Positions 52,799 to 61,114 of a stretch of 64,000 nucleotides of DNA are shown piece by piece (the stretch's first letter is position 1; every line of letters starts with the position of its first letter). The notes beneath the pieces were generated by a model, which saw only the letters and a list, made by a program, of their open reading frames with translations, did not search any database and was not told the DNA's origin. The stretch spans positions 1 to 64,000 of IMG/VR virus record IMGVR_UViG_3300043424_000514; one strand, given 5' to 3'. The position numbers and the translations under genes were made by a program. This DNA comes from a virus.

Positions 52799-52977
52799 TT
52801 GATGGTCTTGCCCACGCTGGGCAGAGCTTTGACTTTATTGATAATCAGGTTGCGGACTTCGCGGTCCAGTTGCTCCAAGAACTCCTTGGAGACTCGTTCA
52901 AAGGGGTGGGCGGGGCGATGGGTCTTGGCGGCTTCGAGTGTGAAGTCGCGGCAGTTTTTTTGATTGATGTATTTCAC
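52795..52977 (-). CDS. Small basic helical protein
   Basis: A 60-residue protein. HPFERVSKEFLEQLDREVRNLI and HPxxGKT-like KALPSVGKTIK give a histone-fold-like helical pattern; similar small phage proteins exist with no known role. DNA binding is possible. Both ends overlap neighbours by four bases. Confidence 0.6.
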   Translation of the reverse strand: MKYINQKNCRDFTLEAAKTHRPAHPFERVSKEFLEQLDREVRNLIINKVKALPSVGKTIK

Positions 52978-53237
52978 CAGAGATTTTTACACGCCCAATA
53001 ACCTGCTTTGGTTTTGTCTTTCTTGTCCTTGCAGTTGTGTCGGGCGTGGAAGTTTTTTCTACGCTTTTCGTTGTGGTGCTGCGTGAAGTCGGACATCGAG
53101 CTATCGCCGAAGTGAACCACTTTGACATTGCCCTTGTCCGACTTCACGAACACGGATTTCTTTTTACCTGCGGGAGTTACCCCCGCGATCTTTCGAGGGG
53201 AGTTGAGCGTGACTTTCTTGCCTTTCCATGTAGCCAT
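52974..53237 (-). CDS. Lys-rich small phage protein with GDxxM/RHNC/GYWxCK motifs
   Basis: An 87-residue basic protein: KGKKVTLNSPRKIAG, VKVVHFGDSSMSDF, ARHNCKDKKDKTKAGYW and ACKNLW. This is a widespread small phage family, usually near head genes; the two Cys and Lys content suggest nucleic-acid or capsid contact. ATG at 53237 is the first of a three-gene coupled set. Confidence 0.7.
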   Translation of the reverse strand: MATWKGKKVTLNSPRKIAGVTPAGKKKSVFVKSDKGNVKVVHFGDSSMSDFTQHHNEKRRKNFHARHNCKDKKDKTKAGYWACKNLW

Positions 53238-53274
53238 GGGAGCAAGGTTGCACGGTTAATAATCTGATGCAACA

Positions 53275-53469
53275 TCAGAACGAGGCGCGGCGCAAAGGTT
53301 GTTGAACCGGCACCACGACGCCCCGATCCGTTACCTGATACACTACCTGGCTGGAGGGGCTAACGCTCTTGGGCGTTGATGACTTGCGGCAACCGCCACC
53401 AGCGGTGCAAAAGATTATGATTGGTGCGGACAAAACAATAAGTGCGGTGAATAGTCTTTCAGTAAACAT
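53275..53469 (-). CDS. Small exported protein, possible lipoprotein
   Basis: A 64-residue protein with a hydrophobic signal (LFTALIVLSAPIIIFC) ending TAGGGC, a weak lipobox. The mature part is Ser/Pro/Val-rich. Might alter the envelope of a lysogen. The leader is of the accessory-arm type (AGAAAGAAACTAACC before ATG). Confidence 0.5.
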   Translation of the reverse strand: MFTERLFTALIVLSAPIIIFCTAGGGCRKSSTPKSVSPSSQVVYQVTDRGVVVPVQQPLRRASF

Positions 53470-53505
53470 AAGGTTAGTTTCTTTCTATGGTTGGTTGTTG
53501 GGTTA

Positions 53506-53988
53506 TTATCTCTGCTCCTCAAGCCACTCGGCGATGTTGTCGTAGTAGGCCCAATGCAGCAGGGAAATGGCTTGATCCTCCTCCAAGGCGGAGGGGAGGG
53601 GAGCGCATCGGCGCTCGCTCTGGGAGAGCAAAGCGTGGGTGAGAGCAGGGATCATTTCCCTCCACTGGAAAGGAAAGAGCCGGTGCATCACCGTCGCAAC
53701 GAATCGGTCGGCCAGAACGAACGCATCAGCAAAATGCCTTGCGTCAGCGCCCCAGTGGGAACGATCCGCGCTCCAGTCAATCGTGGGGTAATCCTCCTCG
53801 AACGCCTCGTCCCCAAAGATCAGGCGGAAGGCGGCTTCCCACTCTCGGGTGTGGGCGACCCATGCACCAAGTTCAACCAGCAGGCCCTCGATCTTGGGGT
53901 CCCCTGGAGCTTGGAATCTTGGCTGCACCCTGGGGGTGTTGCGGTTGATGTGGTAGTAGGCTTCGGTTGGTAGGCAGGTTTGTGTCAT
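53506..53988 (-). CDS. Accessory protein, unknown
   Basis: A 160-residue protein from the ATG at 53988, after GAAAGGAACCAC. Helical and Trp/His-rich (AWVAHTREWEAAFRLIFGD, LLHWAYYDNIAEWLEEQ). An upstream in-frame start would translate the leader cassette and is rejected. No family recognised. Confidence 0.6.
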   Translation of the reverse strand: MTQTCLPTEAYYHINRNTPRVQPRFQAPGDPKIEGLLVELGAWVAHTREWEAAFRLIFGDEAFEEDYPTIDWSADRSHWGADARHFADAFVLADRFVATVMHRLFPFQWREMIPALTHALLSQSERRCAPLPSALEEDQAISLLHWAYYDNIAEWLEEQR

Positions 53989-54025
53989 GTGGTTCCTTTC
54001 GGTTGTGTGTTTTGTTGTTGGGTTA

Positions 54026-54292
54026 TTACGATTCGGCATGAGTCATAACCGTTGTGCAGAGGCCGTCCTCGGCGCAGTTTTCGGTGATGATCCAGATTGC
54101 TCCGAGGGGAGTATCGAAACAAGAAACGGCGCGGTCGGGATCGACGGGGCCTTCCACGCATCCCCTGTCACCCCGCCAGTGGCGGTCGATGTAGAGGTGG
54201 GCGAGCAGGCCGTCTTCGACGAGTTGGTGGGCCGCTTCGGTGAAGCGCATCATCCCCAAATCGAATTGTGGTTCTCCGAGTATGTCAGTCAT
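54026..54292 (-). CDS. Accessory protein, unknown
   Basis: An 88-residue acidic protein with RFTEAAHQLVEDGLLAHLY, a Cys-containing middle and LGAIWIITENCAED. Coupled by ATGA to the upstream gene. Its TAA is followed by TAACCC of the repeated spacer. Confidence 0.6.
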   Translation of the reverse strand: MTDILGEPQFDLGMMRFTEAAHQLVEDGLLAHLYIDRHWRGDRGCVEGPVDPDRAVSCFDTPLGAIWIITENCAEDGLCTTVMTHAES

Positions 54293-54603
54293 GGCAGATG
54301 GTCCTTGTGGATCAGCAGAGCGGTTCCGAAGAACTCATGCTCCCCCGCCAGCACGACCGCCAGCAGGTTCTCCTCGCCGATCTTGTTGGCGTCCGCCACT
54401 ACGACATAGTCCTCGACCCGATACTGCGGGCCGCTTCCGTCCTCCTCCAAAGAAAAGAACGGGCCGCTCCCGTCGTCCGTCACAGGAGCCGTGATCCGCA
54501 CGGGCCCGACATAGGAGCAAAGCTCCTCCTCGGTGAACCTCCCGTTTTCGGGGGAGATGTCCTCGATTGTCGCATCGGTGTATAGTATTTTTGATATGGT
54601 CAT
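54289..54603 (-). CDS. Accessory protein, unknown
   Basis: A 104-residue acidic protein: DGSGPFFSLEEDGSGP gives a short internal repeat, then YRVEDYVVVADANKIGE and LLAVVLAGEHEFFGTALL. No family recognised; possibly a small metabolic or inhibitor protein. It stands between the vWA gene and the previous one. Confidence 0.6.
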   Translation of the reverse strand: MTISKILYTDATIEDISPENGRFTEEELCSYVGPVRITAPVTDDGSGPFFSLEEDGSGPQYRVEDYVVVADANKIGEENLLAVVLAGEHEFFGTALLIHKDHLP

Positions 54604-54647
54604 GGTTGAGTTTAGACATGGGTTGTGTCGTTTCGTTCAATAAAAAA

Positions 54648-56261
54648 TTATGCTTTTACTGAACGCAACAACCTCACAAGCGCATCGGCCAGCCCCCACA
54701 GGCTTTCGCGGCTGATGTAATAATCGAAGTGCTCCTTCAAGTTCTTCGTCCGGTCGATGGAAGAACAGCACAGGCCGAGGGTTTGCAGCCCCCGCTCGCG
54801 CAGCGCAGCGCGGTCGATCGGGTTATCGGTGATCTCGCCGTCGGTGTAGATGATGGCGAGCCTGTCCTTGGACACCTCGTCGAAGCAGTTCTTCGAGGTC
54901 TTGCGGTGGGCGGGGCTGGGGCTCAAGGCCAGACCGAACCCCTCGGCTGAACTCCAACCGCGGGCCAACTGCGCTTGCGCGTAGCTCTTGATGGGCAACT
55001 CCGTCTTGTAGTTCACGCCGCCCTCGGAGCAGAAGTAGGCCGTGCATTTGATCTTCTTCTTGCCTGCGAGGATCGACAGCGCCATGAGCAAGACGCGGCC
55101 TGCACGATCGGTCGGGAGCGAGGTCGTCTTCTCCCGATCAACGAAGCAGTTGTAATACGCCATCGAGCCCGAGCAGTCGATGAGCAAAGACAAATGCGGG
55201 ACGCCGTTGTTGCCGATGACCTTGCCGATGTAGGGCAGGTCGTAGCATTTGCGGAGGATCGCCCGCAGGTTGAGCTTGGAGGTCGGTCGGCTGGTCGCCC
55301 CCTTGGTGGTGCCCACCCCCTTGAAGGCGGTGGCAAGCATTCGGGCGAGGCGGACGGCGAGGTAGTGCTCCCGCTTCTGGTCGTCTCCACTGACGCCTGA
55401 CAGCGACTCTTCCTCGGAGAGGGAGGACAGGGTTCCGTGGGCCTTCATCTCCTCCCCTTTGCTGGTGCCTGTCGTCTCGCCTTCCTCGTCGCCTGGCTTC
55501 TTGGGGACATGGAGCACGGCTTCACCGCAAGCAGTCATAGCGTCCTTGAGGTCGCCGGTGCCGAGCCCGCCCGCTTTCTCGATCGAGTCGTCGCTGGTGC
55601 GAGGGAACTCTTTGAGCCAGTCGATTAGCACGGGGATCAAATTCTCGGTGCTAGAAGTCCTGCGAATGCGGTTGAAGTATTTCAAAACCGTATCGAAGAA
55701 CGGTAGCACTCGGAAGGTCGCCTGAAACTTTCGGGACAACTTGCGGGAGAATCCCGAGCAGTCGTTCTTCATCCAGTAGAGCAGCGCCGAGGGTGTGACT
55801 TTCGAGATGTCCTCGGGATACTTCTCCCAAGTCATCCACTTGAAGGCCCGCCTGCGGAGGCGGGACCAGATGGTCTCGATGCGGATGTCCTCGAAGAGGT
55901 TCATCAAACGCCAAGGGATGTTGTGTTTCTTGAGCGCATCGTTGAGTTCCTTGAGGTTCTTGGTGGTGAAGCGGGAGTGCGCCGCCTCGTGCTCATAGAC
56001 CTCGGTGAACAGCTTGGGCACCGACCGGCGAACGCCGCTCCCTAGGGAGGGGGTGGCGATCGTATCGTAGGCCAGAGGCGAGATCATAATCTCATGCTTC
56101 TTGGTGTCGTGGTTGTAGGTCCAGCACCCCGTCTTGCAGGGGTGGGACGGCGGGAGAACTCCGAGCGAGTAAGCCTCGGTCAGGGTTCCCTTGGAGCGGA
56201 GCTTGATGTGAGCCGCTTCGACGAGCGAGCGGATGTGTGTGGTCAGTTTGATCTTGGACAT
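54648..56261 (-). CDS. CobT-like von Willebrand factor A protein with HExxH motif
   Basis: A 537-residue protein. N-terminal residues 87-129 carry EVYEHEAAHSRF (HEAAH, 91-95) and LFEDIRIET, the HExxH...ED.RIE pattern of CobT-type vWA proteins. A low-complexity acidic linker follows (about 255-295). The C-terminal vWA domain has an intact MIDAS: LLIDCSGSM (D362, S364, S366), with later IIYTDGEITDN. It is downstream of a MoxR-type ATPase, the standard partner, so the pair probably acts as a metal-insertion or remodelling machine on a host or phage target. Leader: AACAAGAAAGGAAACACAACC before ATG. Confidence 0.85.
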   Translation of the reverse strand: MSKIKLTTHIRSLVEAAHIKLRSKGTLTEAYSLGVLPPSHPCKTGCWTYNHDTKKHEIMISPLAYDTIATPSLGSGVRRSVPKLFTEVYEHEAAHSRFTTKNLKELNDALKKHNIPWRLMNLFEDIRIETIWSRLRRRAFKWMTWEKYPEDISKVTPSALLYWMKNDCSGFSRKLSRKFQATFRVLPFFDTVLKYFNRIRRTSSTENLIPVLIDWLKEFPRTSDDSIEKAGGLGTGDLKDAMTACGEAVLHVPKKPGDEEGETTGTSKGEEMKAHGTLSSLSEEESLSGVSGDDQKREHYLAVRLARMLATAFKGVGTTKGATSRPTSKLNLRAILRKCYDLPYIGKVIGNNGVPHLSLLIDCSGSMAYYNCFVDREKTTSLPTDRAGRVLLMALSILAGKKKIKCTAYFCSEGGVNYKTELPIKSYAQAQLARGWSSAEGFGLALSPSPAHRKTSKNCFDEVSKDRLAIIYTDGEITDNPIDRAALRERGLQTLGLCCSSIDRTKNLKEHFDYYISRESLWGLADALVRLLRSVKA

Positions 56262-56295
56262 GGTTGTGTTTCCTTTCTTGTTGGTTGTTTGGTTA

Positions 56296-57717
56296 TTACT
56301 TGGCGGACGGGCCGAACGCTTTGGCGAGGGCTTCGTTCACCTTCTTGACTTGCTCGGTTTCGGGCAGGCCCTCGATCGTCTCGGCGACCCAGATGTTCAT
56401 ACCCAGCAGGCGCAGGGATGTCGGGACATCGGCCTCGTCGATCGCATACAGCAATGCTTCGGAGAGGATGCGAGTGGTGGGGCGCACCTCGATGAAGCTA
56501 TCGGCGGCAAGCACGCCGCACTCTTTCCAGAAGGCGATGATCTTATCGACCACGGCGGGGGTGAACCCTTTCGCCTTGGCCGCAGCCGACAGGACAGCAC
56601 GCAGCTTGGCCTCCTCGACCTCGACATGGACGATGACGAAGCGTTCTTTGCCAGCAGGGCAGTCGGCATTGACATCGAACTTCGCGCCGACATTGGTGGT
56701 GGCGGCGACGGCGAGGTTCTCCTTGGGGCACAGGATTTCCTCGGTGCTCTCGACGCCGGTGACGGGATCGACAATCGGGCGACCCGTGTTGAGTGCGTAG
56801 TAGAGCTTGCCGTCGATCTCACGGGCGCTGAACGGGGTCAGCAACGACTGGCGGGCGGCACCTTGGGCGCGGTAGATTTCGTCAAGCAGAACGAATACCT
56901 TCTTGCCCGCGGCGGCGAGTCGCCATGCACGGGTGAGCGGGCCGTCCACCCAATCGGTCTTGGCTGTGCCGAAGCCGAACATATCCGACGGCATCGTCTC
57001 AGGCTGGAAGCCGAACTCGATGTAGGCATCGAACTTCTTGCCCCATGCACGAGCGCCGTAGGTCTTGCCACTGCCCTGCCCGCCCTTGATGAGCACCGGC
57101 TTGAGGGCGGCACCAGGCTGGCAGAATCTCTCGAAGCACAGGGTTGTCGTGTCTTCGCTTGTCGGCGCAGTTGTGATCCCTAGGACAGGGGCAATCACGG
57201 CGGTAACGGCGGAGTTGCCCCGCTCGATGGCGTCTTTGACGAGGTCGGTCAACTCGTCGAGCTTGTTGTTGCGCTTTGCCAGCGAGTCGGACATGACGCG
57301 GTGCCCTTCCTTCAAAGCCTCGATGTCGGGGAGCAGGGTCGGAGGTAGCTCCACTGCGGCAGGCGAGTGCGCCTTCATCTCCACGCGGACCGAGAGTTCG
57401 TCGATTGCTTCAGCGAAGGTGGTGCTGGCCGACTCGATGCGGGAGGTCAACTCGTCAAGCTGCGGTTGCACTGCGGCCTTGAGGGCGGCGGCAAGCAAGG
57501 CGGTCTCTCCCCCTGTGGGCGAGGTAGGGGCTGACGCGCCGAAGGTGCGGGCCTTGGCCTCGTCGCCTGTGATCTCCCCCTTGAGGTAGGCTTTGAGGAT
57601 TCCGCTATTGGCGGTGCTCACCCAAGTTCCGGTGGCGGTGGCTTTCACAGCCTTGCGGGCTTCGGTGTAGCCGAGGGCGTCGATTTGTGCGGTGGTGAGT
57701 GTCGTTAGCTTTGTCAT
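56296..57717 (-). CDS. MoxR/CobS-type AAA+ ATPase
   Basis: A 473-residue protein. The N-terminal 200 residues are unusual for the family: a SAP-like or helical start (LTTAQIDALGYTEARKA) and a coiled-coil region (ELTSRIESASTTFAEAI). The AAA+ module has Walker A KGGQGSGKTYG (212-219), Walker B VFVLLDE (274-280), a PFSARE segment and sensor 1 AVAATTNVG (about 328-336). It partners the vWA gene 34 bases downstream. MoxR/vWA pairs insert metals or remodel complexes; the target is unknown here. Confidence 0.87.
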   Translation of the reverse strand: MTKLTTLTTAQIDALGYTEARKAVKATATGTWVSTANSGILKAYLKGEITGDEAKARTFGASAPTSPTGGETALLAAALKAAVQPQLDELTSRIESASTTFAEAIDELSVRVEMKAHSPAAVELPPTLLPDIEALKEGHRVMSDSLAKRNNKLDELTDLVKDAIERGNSAVTAVIAPVLGITTAPTSEDTTTLCFERFCQPGAALKPVLIKGGQGSGKTYGARAWGKKFDAYIEFGFQPETMPSDMFGFGTAKTDWVDGPLTRAWRLAAAGKKVFVLLDEIYRAQGAARQSLLTPFSAREIDGKLYYALNTGRPIVDPVTGVESTEEILCPKENLAVAATTNVGAKFDVNADCPAGKERFVIVHVEVEEAKLRAVLSAAAKAKGFTPAVVDKIIAFWKECGVLAADSFIEVRPTTRILSEALLYAIDEADVPTSLRLLGMNIWVAETIEGLPETEQVKKVNEALAKAFGPSAK

Positions 57718-57756
57718 GTTGTTGGTCTTTCTATTGTTGGTTTGGTTGTTTGGTTA

Positions 57757-58428
57757 TTATTCTGCGGGGTTAATCTTTGTTTTCTTGGGGCGCAAGCGGT
57801 TGACCATCTTGCGGAGATATTTGATGTTGTCTTGTGCCGCCTCGATGCAGTTCTCTGGGGTGGCTGATTTGCCGTAGCGCCAGTTGTTAAGCTGGTCTTG
57901 TCCGGTGCTGGCGCAGTCCAGGCAATACTCTGCCCATCCTGCGAAGTGTTCGATGCTCCGGCCTTCGAGGTGATACCAAAGGTCGTCGAGTATAGACTCG
58001 CAGACTTCGTCGCCTTCGCGTTCATCCCATCCGGCAACAGGTTCGTAGTCGCCGCATCCGGCGATGCTGTCCTCACGGACAACGAACCAAGTCTTGCCGT
58101 CCTTCCTGCCCTGTTCGATAGCCTGAACGCTCTCGTGCCACCCCGTTTCGCAGTCCGACTCGCCGCAGTTCCATGCGTTGCCGACATCCTCGGCCTCACC
58201 ATCCCACTCGAAGTCGCCTTCTGGGCAATGAGCAAACAAGGACTCCTCGGTGATCTTGGTGCGGTTGACTGGCTTGAACAGCTTGGCCTTGAGCTTATAG
58301 ATTTCAGACTGTAAGCGGGCGACTTGCTTCTCCTGTTCTGGGGTTAGGGGGTTCTCCGCTTCTTCCTCTTGATTGTAGAGGTGCTTGTCGGGGTCGAGGT
58401 AGTCGTTATGTGCAGATGTGAATGACAT
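57757..58428 (-). CDS. Accessory protein, Cys/Trp-rich, unknown
   Basis: A 223-residue acidic protein. A coiled coil (EQEKQVARLQSEIYKLKAK) is followed by a region with WNCGESDCETGWHES and an EYCLDCAST pair that could bind metal. Upstream of the MoxR gene in the same orientation, so it could be a substrate or adaptor of that pair; this is inference from position only. Confidence 0.6.
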   Translation of the reverse strand: MSFTSAHNDYLDPDKHLYNQEEEAENPLTPEQEKQVARLQSEIYKLKAKLFKPVNRTKITEESLFAHCPEGDFEWDGEAEDVGNAWNCGESDCETGWHESVQAIEQGRKDGKTWFVVREDSIAGCGDYEPVAGWDEREGDEVCESILDDLWYHLEGRSIEHFAGWAEYCLDCASTGQDQLNNWRYGKSATPENCIEAAQDNIKYLRKMVNRLRPKKTKINPAE

Positions 58429-58467
58429 GGTTTGGTTTCTTTCTTTGTTGGTTTAGTTGTTGGGTTA

Positions 58468-58857
58468 TTATTCTCCGAAGTAAAAGCAACGGGAGTAATC
58501 AAGAAGCACTCTCTCGTCGTCGTTGGTGATGGGAAGTCGCTCCCATGAGGTGAACCAATCTTGATACTCCAAGGTGGCGCTTTCAGGATCGCCGAAGCAA
58601 TCAAGCTGACCGAGGATTCGGACGGCGGGGCCTCCGGTGCAGAGGAGAATTTGGAACTCTCCAGCTTTTAACTCGCTTGGAGTTGAGGCCCAATCGGAGC
58701 GCACCTCTACGGACAAGGGGTCTTCTTGGATGGATGTCATTGCATCCTCGCGGGCGTCCTCGTCGGGGGAATTGAGGGCGGCGACCATCTCTCGGATGGA
58801 GTCAAGTTGCGAGGCGGCTTGTTGTTGGGCGCGGTTGTTTTCAGTGTCTTTGTTCAT
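58468..58857 (-). CDS. Accessory protein, unknown
   Basis: A 129-residue acidic protein, LDSIREMVAALNSPDEDAR in the N-terminus and FQILLCTGGPAVRILGQL in the middle, ending RVLLDYSRCFYFGE. Repeat-type leader and TAATAACC after the stop. No family recognised. Confidence 0.6.
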   Translation of the reverse strand: MNKDTENNRAQQQAASQLDSIREMVAALNSPDEDAREDAMTSIQEDPLSVEVRSDWASTPSELKAGEFQILLCTGGPAVRILGQLDCFGDPESATLEYQDWFTSWERLPITNDDERVLLDYSRCFYFGE

Positions 58858-58892
58858 GGCTATGTATCCTTTCTTTGTTGGTTGTTGGGTTA

Positions 58893-59117
58893 TTATTCTG
58901 CGGGGGAATCAAGGGCGGCGAGGAATTCGCGGGCGGCATCGACATCGGTGTCGTCCGCCGCAGGGTGGATCAGACGGGAGACAATGGACTTCGTCTCAGT
59001 AAGCAAGAGCAGCCACGCCTTCTCGGCATGGAGCCCTTCCCTGTGGTGGTCTTCGCAATACTCGGACAAGGCCCAGTGGAGGGTGTCGAGTGCGCCGGTA
59101 AGTTTATGTTTGCTCAT
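58893..59117 (-). CDS. Small accessory protein, unknown
   Basis: A 74-residue protein: LTGALDTLHWALSEYCEDHH and EFLAALDSPAE. Mostly helical. It ends in TAATAACC of the shared spacer. Confidence 0.6.
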   Translation of the reverse strand: MSKHKLTGALDTLHWALSEYCEDHHREGLHAEKAWLLLLTETKSIVSRLIHPAADDTDVDAAREFLAALDSPAE

Positions 59118-59139
59118 AGGTTGTTTCCTTTCTTGTTGG

Positions 59140-59475
59140 TTAGCGGTATCGGGAGAGAGTTGAATACATAGGCTTTAATGTGGCTTGGACAGCCCAATGG
59201 TGTAGACCTGCCAAGTCGTCATACTCGTGTTCCACGAGCTTCCCGAATCGTTTGAAAGGGGCGCTCGCCTCAACTTGCTGAATTAAGTTAAGCAACTTTT
59301 CATTTTTGTATTCCCCGTAATAAATGTGCTGCGGTCCAGATATTACGAGTATCCACTTATTAGGTGCCCACGAGTGAGTCACTTGTCTGATGCTGAAACC
59401 ATTAACGCCACGGGGCATCTCCTTGTTTGCGGCTCGGACTAAATCAAGCGCGGTGTCGATGGGGTCTATGCTCAT
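59140..59475 (-). CDS. Small accessory protein, unknown
   Basis: A 111-residue protein with NGFSIRQVTHSW, KWILVISGPQHIYYGEYK and a C-terminal VQATLKPMYSTLSRYR. AT-richer than its neighbours. No family recognised. Confidence 0.6.
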   Translation of the reverse strand: MSIDPIDTALDLVRAANKEMPRGVNGFSIRQVTHSWAPNKWILVISGPQHIYYGEYKNEKLLNLIQQVEASAPFKRFGKLVEHEYDDLAGLHHWAVQATLKPMYSTLSRYR

Positions 59476-59505
59476 TGGTTTGTTTCCTTTCTTGTTGGTT
59501 GGTTA

Positions 59506-59913
59506 TTACTCGTAACGAGGGGCTGATTCTTTGCTGTTGTCTGATTGCCCTGGGGAGGATTCGACTGTGACCCACAGGTCTCCGCCATCGCTCCACCCTA
59601 GGGGGATATACCCCTCGTCATGGTAGGCGGTGTCGATGTCGGGCAGGTTAGCCATGGCAGCATGGCGGGACGGGGCCTCGGCGCGGTTGGCCTTGGCGAC
59701 AAGGGCCTTGGCTACTTCGAGCCACTTCTCGGCGACGCTGCGGGTGGCAAAGGGGACGGTGCCGTGAAGGGCGTTCACGGTATACCACCACCCGCCTTCT
59801 TCTGGCCCGCCGTAGCAGCGTTCTCTCCGATACACGGAGACCCAAGCGGGGCTGGCTTGCTCGAATTCGGTGTGGGCTTCGATCTTTTCTACGAGTTGTT
59901 CGATGAGGTTCAT
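59506..59913 (-). CDS. Small accessory protein, unknown
   Basis: A 135-residue protein: YRRERCYGGPEEGGWWYTV, then FATRSVAEKWLEVAKALVAK and PLGWSDGGDLWVTVE. The 'GGWWY ... f.t...A....' layout resembles small phage proteins of unknown role. The start uses the shared leader. Confidence 0.6.
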   Translation of the reverse strand: MNLIEQLVEKIEAHTEFEQASPAWVSVYRRERCYGGPEEGGWWYTVNALHGTVPFATRSVAEKWLEVAKALVAKANRAEAPSRHAAMANLPDIDTAYHDEGYIPLGWSDGGDLWVTVESSPGQSDNSKESAPRYE

Positions 59914-59939
59914 AGGTTGTTTCCTTTCTTGTTGGGTTG

Positions 59940-60128
59940 TTACTTGGATGCTTTTGCGATGCGATAAAGGAGTATCTCGCGCAAGGTCGATCCCCTAGGG
60001 AGGTCTCGCACGAACTCAAACGCACGGCTTAACTCCTCGACGCTGGGTAAAGGGGCGTCGTGCGACAGGTGGTTGGCGACATTGATGTGACCAGCCTCAA
60101 TGAGCAATGGTATGTGTGGGTGTTTCAT
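59940..60128 (-). CDS. Small accessory protein, unknown
   Basis: A 62-residue protein from the ATG at 60128 (MKHPHIPLLIEAGHIN), helical with SVEELSRAFEFVRDLP. The GAAAGGAAACAA leader fixes the start. Confidence 0.55.
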   Translation of the reverse strand: MKHPHIPLLIEAGHINVANHLSHDAPLPSVEELSRAFEFVRDLPRGSTLREILLYRIAKASK

Positions 60129-60151
60129 TTGTTTCCTTTCTTGGTTGGTTA

Positions 60152-60448
60152 TTACTCTTCGTTTTCTGCGGCTTCCTCTGCGGTGCGCCAGCATTCTTCG
60201 TAGTAGGTGTTGTTGTCGTGCCGCTCCTTGGTAGCCAGATGACCGAGGTGGTTACAGAAGTGGTGCGGCGGGCCGATAATGATCCACTCGGAGCCGTCGT
60301 CTCCTTCGGATGTTGTGACTGACCATATCTGGTCGTCGTCAAAGCCTGCGTCTTTGGCTTCCTTCCAACTTTGGAAGTAGTCTCCGTCTGGTCGCCGGAT
60401 TTCTTCATAGGGGAAGTCGCAATCAAAGCAGATGTTCATTGGTTTCAT
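60152..60448 (-). CDS. Small accessory protein with Cys pair, unknown
   Basis: A 98-residue protein from the ATG at 60448 (MKPMNICFDCDFPYEE). A CxxC pair near the N-terminus and HHFCNHLGHL in the middle might bind zinc. Ends in an acidic tail. An in-frame start farther upstream would read through the leader and is rejected. Confidence 0.6.
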   Translation of the reverse strand: MKPMNICFDCDFPYEEIRRPDGDYFQSWKEAKDAGFDDDQIWSVTTSEGDDGSEWIIIGPPHHFCNHLGHLATKERHDNNTYYEECWRTAEEAAENEE

Positions 60449-60467
60449 TTGGTTGTTTCCTTTCTTG

Positions 60468-60722
60468 TTATCCTTCAACGATTCGGAAGTCGTCGGCATC
60501 TTGCCAGTAGGGTTGGAAGACCAAGTCCTGCCAGAAGGGGCTGTCCCAAACACCGCACTCAAAAGAGTCTTCACACTCATCGAGTTCCTTGGCGACCGCT
60601 TGCTCGGCGGCGGCTTGGGACTCGGCTTCGATCTCGATCTCGGCGTAGGCCGGAACGGTTACTGCTACGGTTACTTTGTATTTTTTAGGTGCCCAAATAG
60701 TTTCTATTTTATCGAGTTGCAT
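60468..60722 (-). CDS. Small accessory protein, unknown
   Basis: An 84-residue acidic protein: YKVTVAVTVPAYAEIEIEAE followed by AAAEQAVAKELDE, a beta-alpha pattern common in small phage proteins. No function known. Confidence 0.6.
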   Translation of the reverse strand: MQLDKIETIWAPKKYKVTVAVTVPAYAEIEIEAESQAAAEQAVAKELDECEDSFECGVWDSPFWQDLVFQPYWQDADDFRIVEG

Positions 60723-60741
60723 ATTGGTTAGTTTCCTTTCT

Positions 60742-60999
60742 TTAGTTTGCTGCGTCTCTAACTCGATCCCAGTTCGTGCCGTAGTTGGCGTCGAAGTAGT
60801 GATCTAGGTTGTCTGCGGTTGCGATATGGGCAGGATCGTTCCAGTCAACGGGGTCGGGTGAGGCGTCCCCATCCTCATCGACGGAGAAATCCTCTGGAGT
60901 CCAAGCCTCCAGATAGACCATCGGATACTTCGCTCGGAAGACTTTGAGGTCTTCGTAGAAGGTGTCGGCGGGGTTGTTGGGTTTGGTTTTCTTGCTCAT
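60742..60999 (-). CDS. Small acidic accessory protein, unknown
   Basis: An 85-residue protein: TFYEDLKVFRAKYP, EAWTPEDFSVDEDGDAS and DHYFDANYG. The upstream leader differs by carrying palindromes (61000-61114). Confidence 0.6.
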   Translation of the reverse strand: MSKKTKPNNPADTFYEDLKVFRAKYPMVYLEAWTPEDFSVDEDGDASPDPVDWNDPAHIATADNLDHYFDANYGTNWDRVRDAAN

Positions 61000-61114
61000 T
61001 GGTTTGTTCTTTCTATTGTTGGTTGTTGATGTGGATGTTCTGGAGGGAACAAAGGGTTTCTGTTATTCGATAACAGGCTCCCTAGGGAACGAGGTTACTC
61101 TCCCTAGGGAGGGG
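61000..61114. other. Intergenic region with palindromes
   Basis: Between the amidoligase gene and the next small gene lie CTGTTATTCGATAACAG (61060-61076) and two TCCCTAGGGA palindromes (about 61079-61088 and 61103-61112), more dyads than in any other spacer. Probably regulatory for the leftward genes. Confidence 0.55.
61060..61076. promoter_or_regulatory. Operator-like dyad CTGTTAT...ATAACAG, copy 1
   Basis: Arms of seven bases around TCG. A near-identical site lies at 62580-62596. Likely bound by a dimeric regulator; which one is unknown. Confidence 0.5.
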
